Assembly: GCF_007595705.1 (NCBI RefSeq)
Contig: NZ_NISY01000014.1
Coordinates: forward strand, 62,001 to 126,000
DNA: 64,000 nucleotides
Direction of reading: 5' to 3'
Origin: Streptomyces sp. SAJ15
GTDB taxonomy: Bacteria > Actinomycetota > Actinomycetes > Streptomycetales > Streptomycetaceae
The notes under the pieces were generated by a model. That model was not told where the DNA came from. It did no database searches and worked only from the letters and a program-made list of their open reading frames with translations. This document shows positions 44,501-54,798 of the stretch, in pieces (position 1 is the stretch's first letter; each line of letters opens with the position of its first letter). The position numbers and the translations under genes were made by a program.

Positions 44501-44938
44501 ATGCTGGAGGAACTGATACTGGCCGGCGGCACCACGGTGGTCGGGGCCATGGCCACCGACTCCTGGCTGGCCGCGCGCGGTGGGGTGACGCGGCTGTTCC
44601 GCCGCCGGGGCGAGGACGGACAGTCCGCCATCGAGGCCCAGTTGGACAACAACGCGGCACTGGTCGCACGGGCGGACGACGCCGAGCGGGTACGCCAGAC
44701 CCTGCTCCCGCTGTGGTTGCTGGAGCTGGAGTCGCTGCTGGACCAGCACCCGGACGCCGCCGACGAACTACGCGAGCTGGTCGAGGAGATCCGGGAGCGA
44801 CTGCCCGCCGCGGAGCGCACCTGGGTGCAGAACAACGTGGCCAAGGACGGCGGACAGGTCTTCGCGGTCCAGGGCGGGAACGTCATCGTGCACCAGGCCC
44901 TCCCCGGCCAGGGAGGCGGCGGCGGAGCCGCCGGGTGA
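44501..44938 (+). CDS. Hypothetical protein with a QGGNVIVHQ-type C-terminal motif
   Basis: This 145-aa protein begins MLEELILAGGTTVVGAMATD, followed by a basic LFRRRG segment, a charged helical middle (residues 40-110) and a C-terminal strand-like QVFAVQGGNVIVHQALPG, then a Gly-rich end. I have seen this layout as a small protein near STAND/NB-ARC or TIR-type signalling genes in actinobacteria, but no function is known. GGGGGAG lies just before ATG 44501. A role as an adaptor is speculation. Confidence 0.65.
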   Translation: MLEELILAGGTTVVGAMATDSWLAARGGVTRLFRRRGEDGQSAIEAQLDNNAALVARADDAERVRQTLLPLWLLELESLLDQHPDAADELRELVEEIRERLPAAERTWVQNNVAKDGGQVFAVQGGNVIVHQALPGQGGGGGAAG

Positions 44939-45016
44939 GCCGGCCGCGCCGCGAACCCCTCCAGACGGGGGAGCGCGTCGGCGGCCCTGGCCGGGCTGGG
45001 CCGCCGCGGATCGTCG

Positions 45017-46051
45017 TCAGTACCGGGGGCCGGCGACCAGCGGTGGGGTGTCGACGGCGGCACTCTCCCGCAGACCGGCCAGCAGATCCTGGAGGGCTTC
45101 CACGGAGGAGTGTTCGGGCTGCCAGCCCAGCTCGTCCCGGGCCCGCCGGGTGTCCATGAGAGGCAGCCGCAGCACGGCGTCGAAGAGGTACGGCGAGGTG
45201 GGGACGGCGCGGAGCCGCCAGGCCGCGGAGAGCGCGGCGCGCACCGGTCGGGCCGGCAGCCGTACCGGACGCGCCGCGAGCACCTCGGCCAGGACGTCCG
45301 CGGTCACGGGAGGGTCGGCGGCCAGGTTGAACGCGCCCTGGACGGGGCGGGTGACGGCGAGCCGGTAGGCGCGGGCGGCGTCGTCCGTGTGCAGGGCCTG
45401 GAAGACGAGTCCGGGCAGGTCCGGGACGACGGGCAGCAGGCCGGGACGGACCAGACGTCCGGGCACCAGGGGGCCCGCGAAGAGCCGGCACTGTTCGGTC
45501 GCGGACTCCTTCTTGAACAGGAACGCGGGACGCATCCGTACGACGCGGATCCCGGGGTGGTGCAACTCGTAGGTGTCCAGGGCCCGCTCCAGATAGGACT
45601 TCTCCCGGCAGTAGGACGCCTCGGGCCAGCCGTGGGTGGGCCACGACTCGTCGACCGTACGGCTCTTGGGTCCCGGGGAGTAGGCGCCCACGGAGGAGGC
45701 GTAGACGAGGGTGCTCACCCCGGCCGCGGCGACGGCCGCGAACACCTCGTAGCTGCCGAGCACATTGGTTCGCCAGGTCACCAGGGGGTCGCGGCTGGGC
45801 TGGAGCAGCCAGGCGAGGTGGACGACGGCGTCGGCGCCGCGGAAGTGGGCGACGAAGTCGACGCCGGGGTCGGACCCGATGTCCGCGCTCACCCAGGTGG
45901 TCTTCGGCGGGTGCCAGCGGGGTCGCCGGCGGGCGATGCCCACGATCGACCCGACGGCCGGGTCCCGGCCCAGCTCGCGGACGACGCTGGTACCCACGTT
46001 GCCCGTGGCCCCGACGACCACCACCCGGAGCCCGTCTGACGATCGAGGCAC
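45017..46051 (-). CDS. NAD-dependent epimerase/dehydratase family protein (extended SDR)
   Basis: This 344-aa protein has the Rossmann motif VVVVGATGNVGTSVVRELG, AVVHLAWLLQPSRDP, TNVLGSYEVFAAVAAAGVST and the active-site YCREKSYLE, where the Tyr-x3-Lys pair reads as YxxxKS. It is followed by VRMRPAFLF. Members act on nucleotide sugars or similar substrates. It lies 30 bp downstream of the DUF6314 gene on the same strand and may be cotranscribed with it. Confidence 0.85.
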   Translation of the reverse strand: MPRSSDGLRVVVVGATGNVGTSVVRELGRDPAVGSIVGIARRRPRWHPPKTTWVSADIGSDPGVDFVAHFRGADAVVHLAWLLQPSRDPLVTWRTNVLGSYEVFAAVAAAGVSTLVYASSVGAYSPGPKSRTVDESWPTHGWPEASYCREKSYLERALDTYELHHPGIRVVRMRPAFLFKKESATEQCRLFAGPLVPGRLVRPGLLPVVPDLPGLVFQALHTDDAARAYRLAVTRPVQGAFNLAADPPVTADVLAEVLAARPVRLPARPVRAALSAAWRLRAVPTSPYLFDAVLRLPLMDTRRARDELGWQPEHSSVEALQDLLAGLRESAAVDTPPLVAGPRY

Positions 46052-46081
46052 GGTCGTCGCCTCGCTTTCCTCGGTCGGAGG

Positions 46082-46639
46082 CTACACGTTCCACCCTGTG
46101 ACCGAACCGCGGGCGTCGCAACCGCGCGCCCCGTCGGCGGCGCGGTCGGGCGGGCACCCCGGGCCTCCGCGGCGGTAGGTGGACTCCATCCGCTGGTCCT
46201 TGGAGGGGCCGACGGCATGCCAGCGCAGACGCCACTCGTCGGGCGAGACGGCGGTGAAGTCGCCGTCGTACCGATCGGCCGAGCACAGGTGCCGGGCGGC
46301 CCAGTGGCCGCCCCGCAGGTCGAGCACGTGGAAGGGGCGACCGTCGGCGAAGGCCACCTCCGCGGTGCCGTCCGGGTGGGGGATCAGTCGGAGGGTCCGG
46401 CTCGCCCGGCGCGTCGTCCCCGCCCACGTCAGCTCGCCCTCCTCGATGTGCAGCACACACGAGCCGTCGTCGGCCGGGCGGAACTCCGCCGTGCCGTGGA
46501 AGCGACCGCTCGCGCCCGAGGCCAGATCGACCACGGCGCGCTCCACCGTCCACCACCCGCTCAGATAGGCGGCGACGTCGGACACCGGATACGCGGACGA
46601 GGCCGCGGCCGGTGGTGGAGCGGAGGTGGTGCGGTTCAT
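46082..46639 (-). CDS. DUF6314-family protein
   Basis: This 185-aa soluble protein matches the DUF6314 pattern: YLSGWWTVERAVVDLASGAS near residue 25, GRFHGTAEFRP, YxGEL-like HIEEGELTW, FxDGRPFHVLDL and CSADRYDGDF. These short beta-rich proteins are uncharacterised. ATG 46639 is chosen; the last 35 residues diverge from the family and are rich in Gly, Arg and Asp. It is upstream of, and probably coexpressed with, the epimerase. Confidence 0.72.
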   Translation of the reverse strand: MNRTTSAPPPAAASSAYPVSDVAAYLSGWWTVERAVVDLASGASGRFHGTAEFRPADDGSCVLHIEEGELTWAGTTRRASRTLRLIPHPDGTAEVAFADGRPFHVLDLRGGHWAARHLCSADRYDGDFTAVSPDEWRLRWHAVGPSKDQRMESTYRRGGPGCPPDRAADGARGCDARGSVTGWNV

Positions 46640-46851
46640 GCCTCCAGTATCCGGTACCGCGCGCACCGTCCCGCGGCTCCGTCGCCGCGCCCGTTCGCCG
46701 TACCGAGGGACGGGTCGGGGATCTGTTCGCGGGCCGCTGCCGGCAGTCGGTGCGGCAGCACGCCGTGCGCGGTGCGCTCCAGGTCGAGTGCGCCGCGCAG
46801 GATCCAGGGCTCGATGGCGGTGGTGATCCAGTCCGCTAACTGGCGAAACAT
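46636..46851 (-). pseudogene. Remnant of an SGNH/GDSL lipase N-terminus
   Basis: A short frame preceded by AGGAGA encodes WILRGALDLERTAHGVLPHR and LPAAAREQIPDPSL, which is the N-terminal signature of a Streptomyces SGNH/GDSL esterase family. Likeness ends after about 45 residues and the frame stops at 46636 without the catalytic GDS block. The hydrolase body is absent from the following DNA, which encodes the DUF6314 protein. It is probably a gene truncated by deletion, still with a ribosome site and perhaps a promoter. Confidence 0.6.
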
Positions 46852-46894
46852 CATTCTCCTTGACATAGCGCCTTGTTGGCTCAGATCATCATTC

Positions 46895-46910
46895 CACTAT
46901 CTAATTAGTG
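46895..46910. promoter_or_regulatory. AT-rich inverted repeat in the divergent promoter
   Basis: CACTA (46895-46899) and TAGTG (46906-46910) flank an AT-rich centre, TCTAAT, that could also serve as a -10 element, just upstream of the GT39-like gene. It stands out strongly from the local base composition. Confidence 0.45.
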
Positions 46911-46920
46911 AAAGGGTGAT

Positions 46921-48588
46921 GTGGTGGTCGAGTACCGCATCGACCGCCGCGGCGGTGACGCCACCTACCGGGGCGGCTGGGCGCCGCGCGACGACAGGGG
47001 CCACTCGGCCACGGCTGCCGTCACGGCCCGTCGAGTGACGGCCGCCCGCACCACGACCGGCGAGCCCCCGGCCGGCCCCGCCGCCGCGACCCGCACCCCG
47101 GGACCGCTCCCGTTCCGGTCGGCCGCGCGCCCACCCGGCCGGTCGATCCGCGCGGCGGCCGTCGTCCTGGCCCCCATGGCGCTGATGCTCGCCCTCGGGC
47201 TGTGGGGCGTCCGCCACCAGGGGAGCATGGGGCGCGACGAGTCGACGACCTACCAGATGGCCCATCGCGACCTGGCCGAGATCTGGCAGGTGCTGGGAAA
47301 CATCGACGCGGTGCACGGCCTGTACTACCTGCTGATGCACGCCGTGTACGCGGTCTGGGACGGCGGGCTCGCGGCCCTGCGGCTGCCCTCGGTGCTGGCG
47401 ATGACGGCGGCGGCCGGAGCGGTCGCGCTGATCGGCCGGCGGCTGGCCGGCCCGGGGGTCGGCCTGGCGGCCGGGCTGGTCTTCCCGCTGATCCCCACCA
47501 CACAGCAGTTCGCGCAGGAGGGGCGGTCGTACGCGCTGGTCTGCGCGACCGTCGCCTGGTCCACGTACCTGCTGCTCCGCGCGGTCGACCGGCGGGACAA
47601 GCGGGCCTGGGCGGGCTACGCGGCGGTCGCCGTGGTCGCCTGTCTGCTGCACGAGTTCGCGGTGCTCGCCGTCGTCGCCCATGGCGTCACGCTGTCGCTG
47701 GCCCGGGTGCCGGGCGCGGTCCGGCGGGCGTGGGCGGTGGCGGCCGGCTGCGTGCTGGTCCCGTTGGTCCCGCTGGTGGTCATCAGCGAGCACCAGTCCG
47801 ACGCGGTGTCGTGGATCAAGCCCGCGGAGCCGTTCGAGATGGTGCGGTTGGCCGTCCTGACGGTGGTGGCCGCCGGATGTGCCGCCGCGCCCGGACCCGC
47901 CCGCCGCGGCCCGGTCCGACTGTGGACCGTGGCGCTGCCGCTGCTGGTCCTGCCGTCGACCCTGCTGATGCTCTCGGCGGTGGTCCACCCGCTCTACGCG
48001 CACCGCTACGTCGTCTACTCCTACCTCGGGCTCGCCCTGGCGCTGGGCGCCGGCGTCGACTGGCTGGCCCGTACCGCGAGGCGCCGCGGCCGGCCGGCCG
48101 TGGTCTGCGCGTGCGCCGTGGCCGTGGCGGTGCTCGCCGCGCTGCTGCCCACCTGGTCGCAACTGCGCGGCCCACAGGGCCATCTCGACGACCCGGCCGG
48201 CGCCGCCCGCGTCGTACGGGAACTGGCCGCGCCCGGCGACGGCGTGCTCTTCATGCCGGCCGACCGCCGCGAGTCGCTGCTGTCCCACCCCGACCACTAC
48301 CGGGGACTGAACGACCTGGCGCTCGATCAGACCCCGACCGCCTCCGGCACCCTGCACGGGATCGAGCTCACCGCCGCGCGCCTACCCGCCCGGATGCTGT
48401 CCGCCGACCGGATCGTCGTGCTGCGCGACGTCCGCTACCGGTCCACGGACGACACGGCCGAGGGCCGGGCGAAGCGCGCGGTGCTGGCGGCGCACTACGA
48501 GGAGTGCGCCAGCGGACGGGCGCACGGCATCACGGTGATCGTCTACGCCCGCCCGGGCCGCTGCGCGGAACGGGAGTCCGGGGCCTGA
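46921..48588 (+). CDS. GT39-like multi-membrane glycosyltransferase
   Basis: This 555-aa protein has a hydrophilic, low-complexity N-terminal region of about 75 residues, then ten or more transmembrane helices. The first external loop holds MGRDESTTYQMAH, the acidic motif expected in GT-C/GT39 polyprenol-phosphate-sugar transferases, and RDLAEIWQVLGNIDAVHGLY follows. A C-terminal soluble part ends near VIVYARPGRC. It probably transfers a sugar from a lipid carrier outside the membrane. GTG 46921 has GAAAGGG upstream. Confidence 0.78.
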   Translation: MVVEYRIDRRGGDATYRGGWAPRDDRGHSATAAVTARRVTAARTTTGEPPAGPAAATRTPGPLPFRSAARPPGRSIRAAAVVLAPMALMLALGLWGVRHQGSMGRDESTTYQMAHRDLAEIWQVLGNIDAVHGLYYLLMHAVYAVWDGGLAALRLPSVLAMTAAAGAVALIGRRLAGPGVGLAAGLVFPLIPTTQQFAQEGRSYALVCATVAWSTYLLLRAVDRRDKRAWAGYAAVAVVACLLHEFAVLAVVAHGVTLSLARVPGAVRRAWAVAAGCVLVPLVPLVVISEHQSDAVSWIKPAEPFEMVRLAVLTVVAAGCAAAPGPARRGPVRLWTVALPLLVLPSTLLMLSAVVHPLYAHRYVVYSYLGLALALGAGVDWLARTARRRGRPAVVCACAVAVAVLAALLPTWSQLRGPQGHLDDPAGAARVVRELAAPGDGVLFMPADRRESLLSHPDHYRGLNDLALDQTPTASGTLHGIELTAARLPARMLSADRIVVLRDVRYRSTDDTAEGRAKRAVLAAHYEECASGRAHGITVIVYARPGRCAERESGA

Positions 48589-48668
48589 CACGACCCCTGG
48601 CGAAGCCGACGCAGAAGGCCGGGGCGTGAGCCCGCGTCCGCGTCCTCGGCCGCGAAGGCCCTCGGGGT

Positions 48669-50645
<1,977 letters not shown>

Positions 50646-50700
50646 GGTGAGAGCAGCCCTTCGCGCACGGCGGGATCCGATGACGGCACCATACAGGACC

Positions 50701-50720
50701 ACATGAACATCTATTCATGT
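50701..50720. promoter_or_regulatory. ArsR/SmtB-type operator
   Basis: ACATGAA (50701-50707) and TTCATGT (50714-50720) form a perfect 7-bp inverted repeat with a six-base spacer, matching the TGAA-N6-TTCA core of SmtB/NmtR operators. It lies between the two divergent genes. Confidence 0.85.
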
Positions 50721-50744
50721 ATTAGGGCTCCGTAGGATGGCGGC

Positions 50745-51161
50745 ATGGGCCATGGAGCGAAACCCAAGACCGCGGACAGCGCAACGCCGCGCACCCACCT
50801 GACGCCGCACACCGCGCAACAGGTCGCCACCACGCTCCAGGCCCTGTCCACCCCGTCCCGGCTGCTGATCCTGGCGCGCCTGCGCGAGGGGCCCCTCGCC
50901 GCCACCGAGCTGGCCGCCGAGGTCGGCATGGAGCAGTCCGCCTGCTCCCACCAACTGCGGCTGCTGCGCAACCTGGGGCTGGTCACCGGCACCCGCCAGG
51001 GCCGCTCGGTGATCTACGCCCTCTACGACGACCACGTCGCGGAACTGCTCGACCAGGCCGTCCACCACGTCGAGCACCTCCGCCTCGGCCTCGCGGACGC
51101 ACCGGCGGAGGCGGGTCGGCCCGCGGCGGTCCCGGGGGACCGAACCACCGGGCCACGGTGA
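50745..51161 (+). CDS. ArsR-family metal sensor, NmtR-like
   Basis: This 138-aa protein has the winged helix with ELAAEVGMEQSACSHQLRLL and GRSVIYALYDDHV. The C-terminal alpha-5 helix holds D-x-H-x10-H-x2-H in DDHVAELLDQAVHHVEH, the ligand spacing of the Ni/Co sensor NmtR. It should repress the divergent P1B-4 ATPase until Ni2+ or Co2+ binds. Start ATG 50745. The operator lies directly upstream. Confidence 0.9.
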   Translation: MGHGAKPKTADSATPRTHLTPHTAQQVATTLQALSTPSRLLILARLREGPLAATELAAEVGMEQSACSHQLRLLRNLGLVTGTRQGRSVIYALYDDHVAELLDQAVHHVEHLRLGLADAPAEAGRPAAVPGDRTTGPR

Positions 51162-51223
51162 TCGCCTGCGGCGTGTCGGCCTGTACCCTCGGCGCGGACC
51201 ACACCAACGATCATGGGGGGCGT

Positions 51224-51742
51224 ATGACCGTCTTGGCCGAGATCACCGCACTGCTCGGCGAGCCCCGGTTCCACTGGTCGGACCCCGAGCCGTGGCGCGC
51301 GCTGGAGGCCGAGCTCGGCGTGCGGTTCCCCGCGGACTACCGCGCCTTCGTGGACGCCTACGGGCCCGTCCTCGTCAACGACCAGCTGTGGTTCGGGCAT
51401 CCGGGCGCCCAGCACGGCGACCTCGGACGCGCCATCAAGGCGGACATCGAGGCATGGGCCGACGTCCCCGAAGAGCTCGCGCCGCCGCACCCGGTGGGAT
51501 CCGCCCCGGGGGAACTGCTCCCGTGGGGGAGCGGTTCCTCGGGTGAGACGGTGTTCTTCCGGATACCCGCCACCGAGGGTGGGGACTGGCGCGTGGGTGT
51601 CGTCGAGCATGACGAAGGGACCTACGAGGAACACGACATGACGTTCGGCGCCTGGATGCTGGCCTATCTCCAGGGCCGTGACGTCACGGTGTGCTCACGC
51701 AACTTCGCGCCCGACGGCCCCTTCTACCGGTCCATCGGCTGA
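51224..51742 (+). CDS. SMI1/KNR4 (SUKH) family protein
   Basis: This 172-aa protein has the SUKH pattern: ALEAELGVRFPADYRAFVDA, then YGPVLVNDQLWFGHPG and, later, LLPWGSGSSGETVFFR. SUKH proteins are widespread immunity proteins against nuclease toxins, but many Streptomyces copies stand alone. GGGGGG precedes ATG 51224. No toxin gene is adjacent in the window. Confidence 0.82.
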   Translation: MTVLAEITALLGEPRFHWSDPEPWRALEAELGVRFPADYRAFVDAYGPVLVNDQLWFGHPGAQHGDLGRAIKADIEAWADVPEELAPPHPVGSAPGELLPWGSGSSGETVFFRIPATEGGDWRVGVVEHDEGTYEEHDMTFGAWMLAYLQGRDVTVCSRNFAPDGPFYRSIG

Positions 51743-51812
51743 GGCCACGCCGGTCGTGTCGCCCCCCCCGTCGACCGGACCCGCCGGCATCGCCGTGCCG
51801 GCGGGGGAGCGG

Positions 51813-52670
51813 TCAGGTGGTGGCGAGCAGCAGGTCCTCTCCGCTTGAGGGACGGAGGCCGTCGGTGCGGTCGGCGAAGTAGCGGTCGGCGAGCGACGTC
51901 CCCGACACATGTCGAACGTCGTCGAAGCCGGCTTCGCGGGCCAGTGCCAGCATCTCGGGCGGGGTGTAGAAGCTGATGAACGGCGTTCCGGAGGCCCGCG
52001 CGCCGGCCGCGCTCGCCCGAAGGCCGGGGCGATCGGCCTCGTCGACGAGTTCGATCGGCAGCAGATAGGTCATGGCGAGCGTCGAGCCGGGCGCCAGCCC
52101 GGCGATCTGGCGCAGGGTGGCCGCGGTGGCGTCCTTGGTGAGGTACATGGTGACGCCGGTGGAGACGATGACCGCCGGCTGGTCGGCGTCGAAGCCGGCG
52201 GCGGTCAACTGCTTCAGCCAGTCCTCGCTCGCCTCGAAGTCGACCGGCACCAGGTGCAGCCAGTCGGGGACGCCGTAGCCGAGTTCGACCAGACGCCTGC
52301 GCTTCCACGCCTGCGGGCCGGGCTGGTCGATCTCGAAGACCCGGAGGCGGGAGGCGATCTCCGGCCTGCGCTGGGCGAAGGTGTCCAGGCCGGCCCCGAG
52401 GATGACGTACTGGGTGACGCCGCGGTCCGCCTGCTCGGCGATCAGGTCCTCGATGAGACGGGCGCGGGCCACGATGGCCGCCCGGAATCCCCCGGTGGTT
52501 CGCGGGTCCGTGTCGGGGCGGCGGCGCCAGTCCCCCTCGGGAGCCGCCAGCCGCAGGCCGATCTCGTCTTCGAGCACATGCGGCGGCGAGTCGACCTGGA
52601 CGTGCGTGGCCCGCCAGAGGGCGGTCCGCACCGCGGTGTTGTCCGGCGCCTCGGTCTGCTCGTGTGCCAT
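51813..52670 (-). CDS. PPM1/leucine carboxyl methyltransferase-like SAM methyltransferase
   Basis: This 285-aa protein begins with RTALWRATHVQVDSPPHVLE and has the SAM site QYVILGAGLDTFAQRRPE, FEIDQPGPQAWKRRRL and the VSTGVTMYLTKDA block. These mark the LCMT/PPM1-like family found in many copies in actinobacteria. It methylates an unknown carboxyl or hydroxyl group. The 75-bp leader is unusual, C/A-rich on its own strand, and contains a 24-bp direct repeat. Confidence 0.87.
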   Translation of the reverse strand: MAHEQTEAPDNTAVRTALWRATHVQVDSPPHVLEDEIGLRLAAPEGDWRRRPDTDPRTTGGFRAAIVARARLIEDLIAEQADRGVTQYVILGAGLDTFAQRRPEIASRLRVFEIDQPGPQAWKRRRLVELGYGVPDWLHLVPVDFEASEDWLKQLTAAGFDADQPAVIVSTGVTMYLTKDATAATLRQIAGLAPGSTLAMTYLLPIELVDEADRPGLRASAAGARASGTPFISFYTPPEMLALAREAGFDDVRHVSGTSLADRYFADRTDGLRPSSGEDLLLATT

Positions 52671-52688
52671 GGTGTTTCCCCCTGTGTG

Positions 52689-52744
52689 GTCTGTTGCGTC
52701 TTATGTGTCGTGCTGTGTTGTCTGTTGCGTCTTTGTGTGTCGTG
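52689..52744. repeat. Imperfect 24-bp direct repeat in a leader region
   Basis: GTCTGTTGCGTCTTATGTGT plus CGTG (52689-52712) recurs with one insertion and minor changes at 52720-52744, between the VOC and methyltransferase genes. It is GT-rich and unlike the surrounding DNA. Confidence 0.75.
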
Positions 52745-52745
52745 G

Positions 52746-53090
52746 TCAGTTTCCGGCGGGCGCCTGAAGGCTCCACAGTCGCCCGTCGGGGTCGCGGACG
52801 GTCATCTCCCTGGTCCCGTAATGCGTCTCCTCGAACGGCGTGACCACCTCGACGGCCGGGTCGGGACCGAACACCTCCGCGTCCGGCACCTTCATCACGA
52901 GCCGCGTCTGGGGCTCCTGGTCCTCGGGGACCTCGGCGATGAAGACGTACGGCCCGTCGCCGTTGCGGAGCTGGCCGGAGTTGTGGTCGGTCGAGAACTC
53001 CAACTCGTAGCCCAGCGTCTGGAAGAACTTCGCCGCCTTGCCCCAGTTGTGGGTGGTCAGGAATACGGCCTCGATCCCCGCGGTTGCCAT
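52746..53090 (-). CDS. VOC-family (glyoxalase/bleomycin resistance-like) protein
   Basis: This 114-aa protein has one pair of VOC beta-alpha-beta modules: GIEAVFLTTHNWGKAAKFFQ, then LGYELEFSTDHNSGQL, and a C-terminal REMTVRDPDGRLWSLQAPAG with the usual DPDG turn. Such proteins are small metal-dependent enzymes or drug-binding proteins. AAGGAGAAC, which is the 3' end of the upstream RHH gene, serves as its ribosome site. Only one base separates the two genes, so they form a coupled pair. Confidence 0.82.
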   Translation of the reverse strand: MATAGIEAVFLTTHNWGKAAKFFQTLGYELEFSTDHNSGQLRNGDGPYVFIAEVPEDQEPQTRLVMKVPDAEVFGPDPAVEVVTPFEETHYGTREMTVRDPDGRLWSLQAPAGN

Positions 53091-53091
53091 G

Positions 53092-53271
53092 TCAGTTCTC
53101 CTTCTCGGTCGACTGCTGCTCTTCGCCATGGGCGTCGTCGAGGTAGGCCCGCAGTGCTTCGGCGACCAACGCCGACAACGACATGCCCGACTCGATGGCG
53201 CGGTACTTGACCTGCTTGATCAGCCCGATCGGCAGGTACACGTTGAACTGTTTGACTTCCTCATCGCCCAT
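53092..53271 (-). CDS. Small ribbon-helix-helix (CopG-like) regulator
   Basis: This 59-aa gene starts at ATG 53271 and stops at TGA 53092. The product opens [20 protein letters not shown], with a beta strand (KQFNVYLP) and two helices ([13 protein letters not shown] and [16 protein letters not shown]), the RHH/CopG DNA-binding fold, then a charged tail. RHH proteins bind short repeats near their own promoter; CTAGCA repeats occur just upstream. It is coupled to the VOC gene. It could be an antitoxin-type repressor, but no toxin is adjacent; the VOC gene takes that position. Confidence 0.8.
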   Translation of the reverse strand: MGDEEVKQFNVYLPIGLIKQVKYRAIESGMSLSALVAEALRAYLDDAHGEEQQSTEKEN

Positions 53272-53280
53272 GAGGCGATG

Positions 53281-53300
53281 CTAGCATCCTAGCAAGCTAG
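53281..53300. promoter_or_regulatory. Possible RHH operator (CTAGCA repeats)
   Basis: CTAGCA occurs at 53281-53286 and 53289-53294 and an inverted GCTAG at 53296-53300, within 30 bp of the RHH start codon. The 8-bp periodicity of the two direct copies suits an RHH dimer pair. Confidence 0.55.
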
Positions 53301-53519
53301 ATCGCTGACGGCGCCAGTGTTTCGTGAAAACCGGTCGTAGGAATTCGGGAGTGAGGTCCGGACGGGCGGTCGTGGCGGTGCTGCCTCGTGCGATTCAGGG
53401 TGGATGTCGGGGTCGGGCGGTGCGCTCCCCGAGCTCCCCGGTATGGGTGCATATGATCGCTGTTCGGCGGATTCGGCATCGGTCGCAGACGACGGCCCAC
53501 ACGGTAGAGCGGGGTGCGG

Positions 53520-54662
53520 ATGGATCCACTCGTCACGCGGTGGCCCCGATACGTCTCGTTCGCGCCCGCCGCGCTGATCGTGTGCGGGACCGTCTGGAAC
53601 GCGCTGTCGCCGCGGGAGTACTGGGGCGACCCGATGCTGGCCGCCGCCGTCGTGCTGGCGGGGGCGCTGCTCTCGCTCCGACACACGATCCTGACGGGAG
53701 TCGCCGTCGTCCTCATCGAGCTGGCCCTCGCGGTCAAGGACGGCTACGTCGGCCACATCGTCGGCACGCTCACCCTGGCCAACGCGGTGTTCACCGCACT
53801 CGTGGGCATCGGCGTGAACCGGGTGATCGCCCGCCATGGGCGCCGCCTGGAGGTGGTGCGCTCCGTCGCGGAGGCCGCCCAGCGGGCGCTGCTGCCGGTG
53901 CCGCCGGCGCGGGTCGGCCCGCTGGCCGTCGCGGCCGTCTACAAGGCCGCGCAGATCGAGGCGTTGATCGGTGGCGACGCGTACGCCGTGCACGACACGC
54001 CGTACGGCACCCGGTTGATGATCGCGGACGTGCGGGGGAAGGGCCTGGGCGCGGTCAGCGTGGTCTCGGTGCTGCTCGGCACCTTCCGGGAGGCCGCGGA
54101 GCGGGCGCCCGAACTGACGGTGCTGGCGGAACACCTGGAGCGCGCACTCGTACGGGAGGCCGCACGGAGCGAGCACCTCATCCAGATGGAGGGCTTCGTC
54201 ACGGCGCTGCTCGGTGAGATCCCAGCCGGCGCCGATCGGGTGTCCCTGCTGAACTGCGGCCATCCCTCGCCCTATCTCCTGGCGGGGCGCGCCCTGTCGA
54301 CCCTGGAGCCGCACGAGCCGGGCCTTCCGCTGGGCATGAGCGTCCTGGGCGTGCCGCAGGCGGCCCCCCAGACCTGGCCGTTCCCGGTCGAGGCCACGCT
54401 CCTCCTGGTCACCGACGGCGTGACGGAGGCCCGTGACCGCACCGGGAACTTCTACGATCCGGCGTCCCGGCTCTCCGGCCGGGGCCCGTTCCAGCGGCCG
54501 GAGGAGCTGATCGGGACCCTGGTGAGCGACGTGGAGCACTGGACCGGCGGGCCGCGCGACGACGACATGGCCGTTCTGGCGATCACCCGGTGCGCCGACG
54601 GCCCAGCCGGCCCGCAAGGGGATCCGGAAGGGGACACCCCGGGCTCCGACCACAAGGGCTGA
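53520..54662 (+). CDS. SpoIIE/RsbU-type PP2C protein phosphatase with membrane N-terminus
   Basis: About 380 aa. Three or four N-terminal transmembrane helices (residues 15-110) are followed by a PP2C-SpoIIE domain (about 125-365) with LIGGDAYAVHD, MIADVRGKGLGAVSVVSVLL, LLVTDGVTEARD and RDDDMAVLAITR, whose Asp residues bind two metal ions. These phosphatases dephosphorylate anti-anti-sigma factors in sigma-B-like stress switches. No partner gene is adjacent. ATG 53520 is chosen over GTG 53514. The end of the gene is part of a short direct duplication (about 54653-54703). Confidence 0.86.
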   Translation: MDPLVTRWPRYVSFAPAALIVCGTVWNALSPREYWGDPMLAAAVVLAGALLSLRHTILTGVAVVLIELALAVKDGYVGHIVGTLTLANAVFTALVGIGVNRVIARHGRRLEVVRSVAEAAQRALLPVPPARVGPLAVAAVYKAAQIEALIGGDAYAVHDTPYGTRLMIADVRGKGLGAVSVVSVLLGTFREAAERAPELTVLAEHLERALVREAARSEHLIQMEGFVTALLGEIPAGADRVSLLNCGHPSPYLLAGRALSTLEPHEPGLPLGMSVLGVPQAAPQTWPFPVEATLLLVTDGVTEARDRTGNFYDPASRLSGRGPFQRPEELIGTLVSDVEHWTGGPRDDDMAVLAITRCADGPAGPQGDPEGDTPGSDHKG

Positions 54663-54733
54663 CGCGTGGTCAGGGCCGGCAAGGGCTGATGGGTGGTCAG
54701 GCGGACCTGCTTCCCCCCATTGGTATCGAAGAA

Positions 54734-54748
54734 CCCCTCATCGAGGGG
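54734..54748. terminator. Hairpin between convergent phosphatase and cNMP-binding genes
   Basis: CCCCTC (54734-54739) and GAGGGG (54743-54748) form a perfect stem with a three-base loop in the 136-bp gap between the two convergent stops. Confidence 0.5.
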
Positions 54749-54798
54749 CGAGACCGCTCATCGGTCGGCCGGAGACCACGGCGGTGCCGCGGCGCGGC

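Noticed and set aside
51909-53210. 433-codon plus-strand frame opposite the methyltransferase and VOC genes
   Set aside because: Antisense shadow crossing three clear minus-strand genes and the repeat-rich leader.
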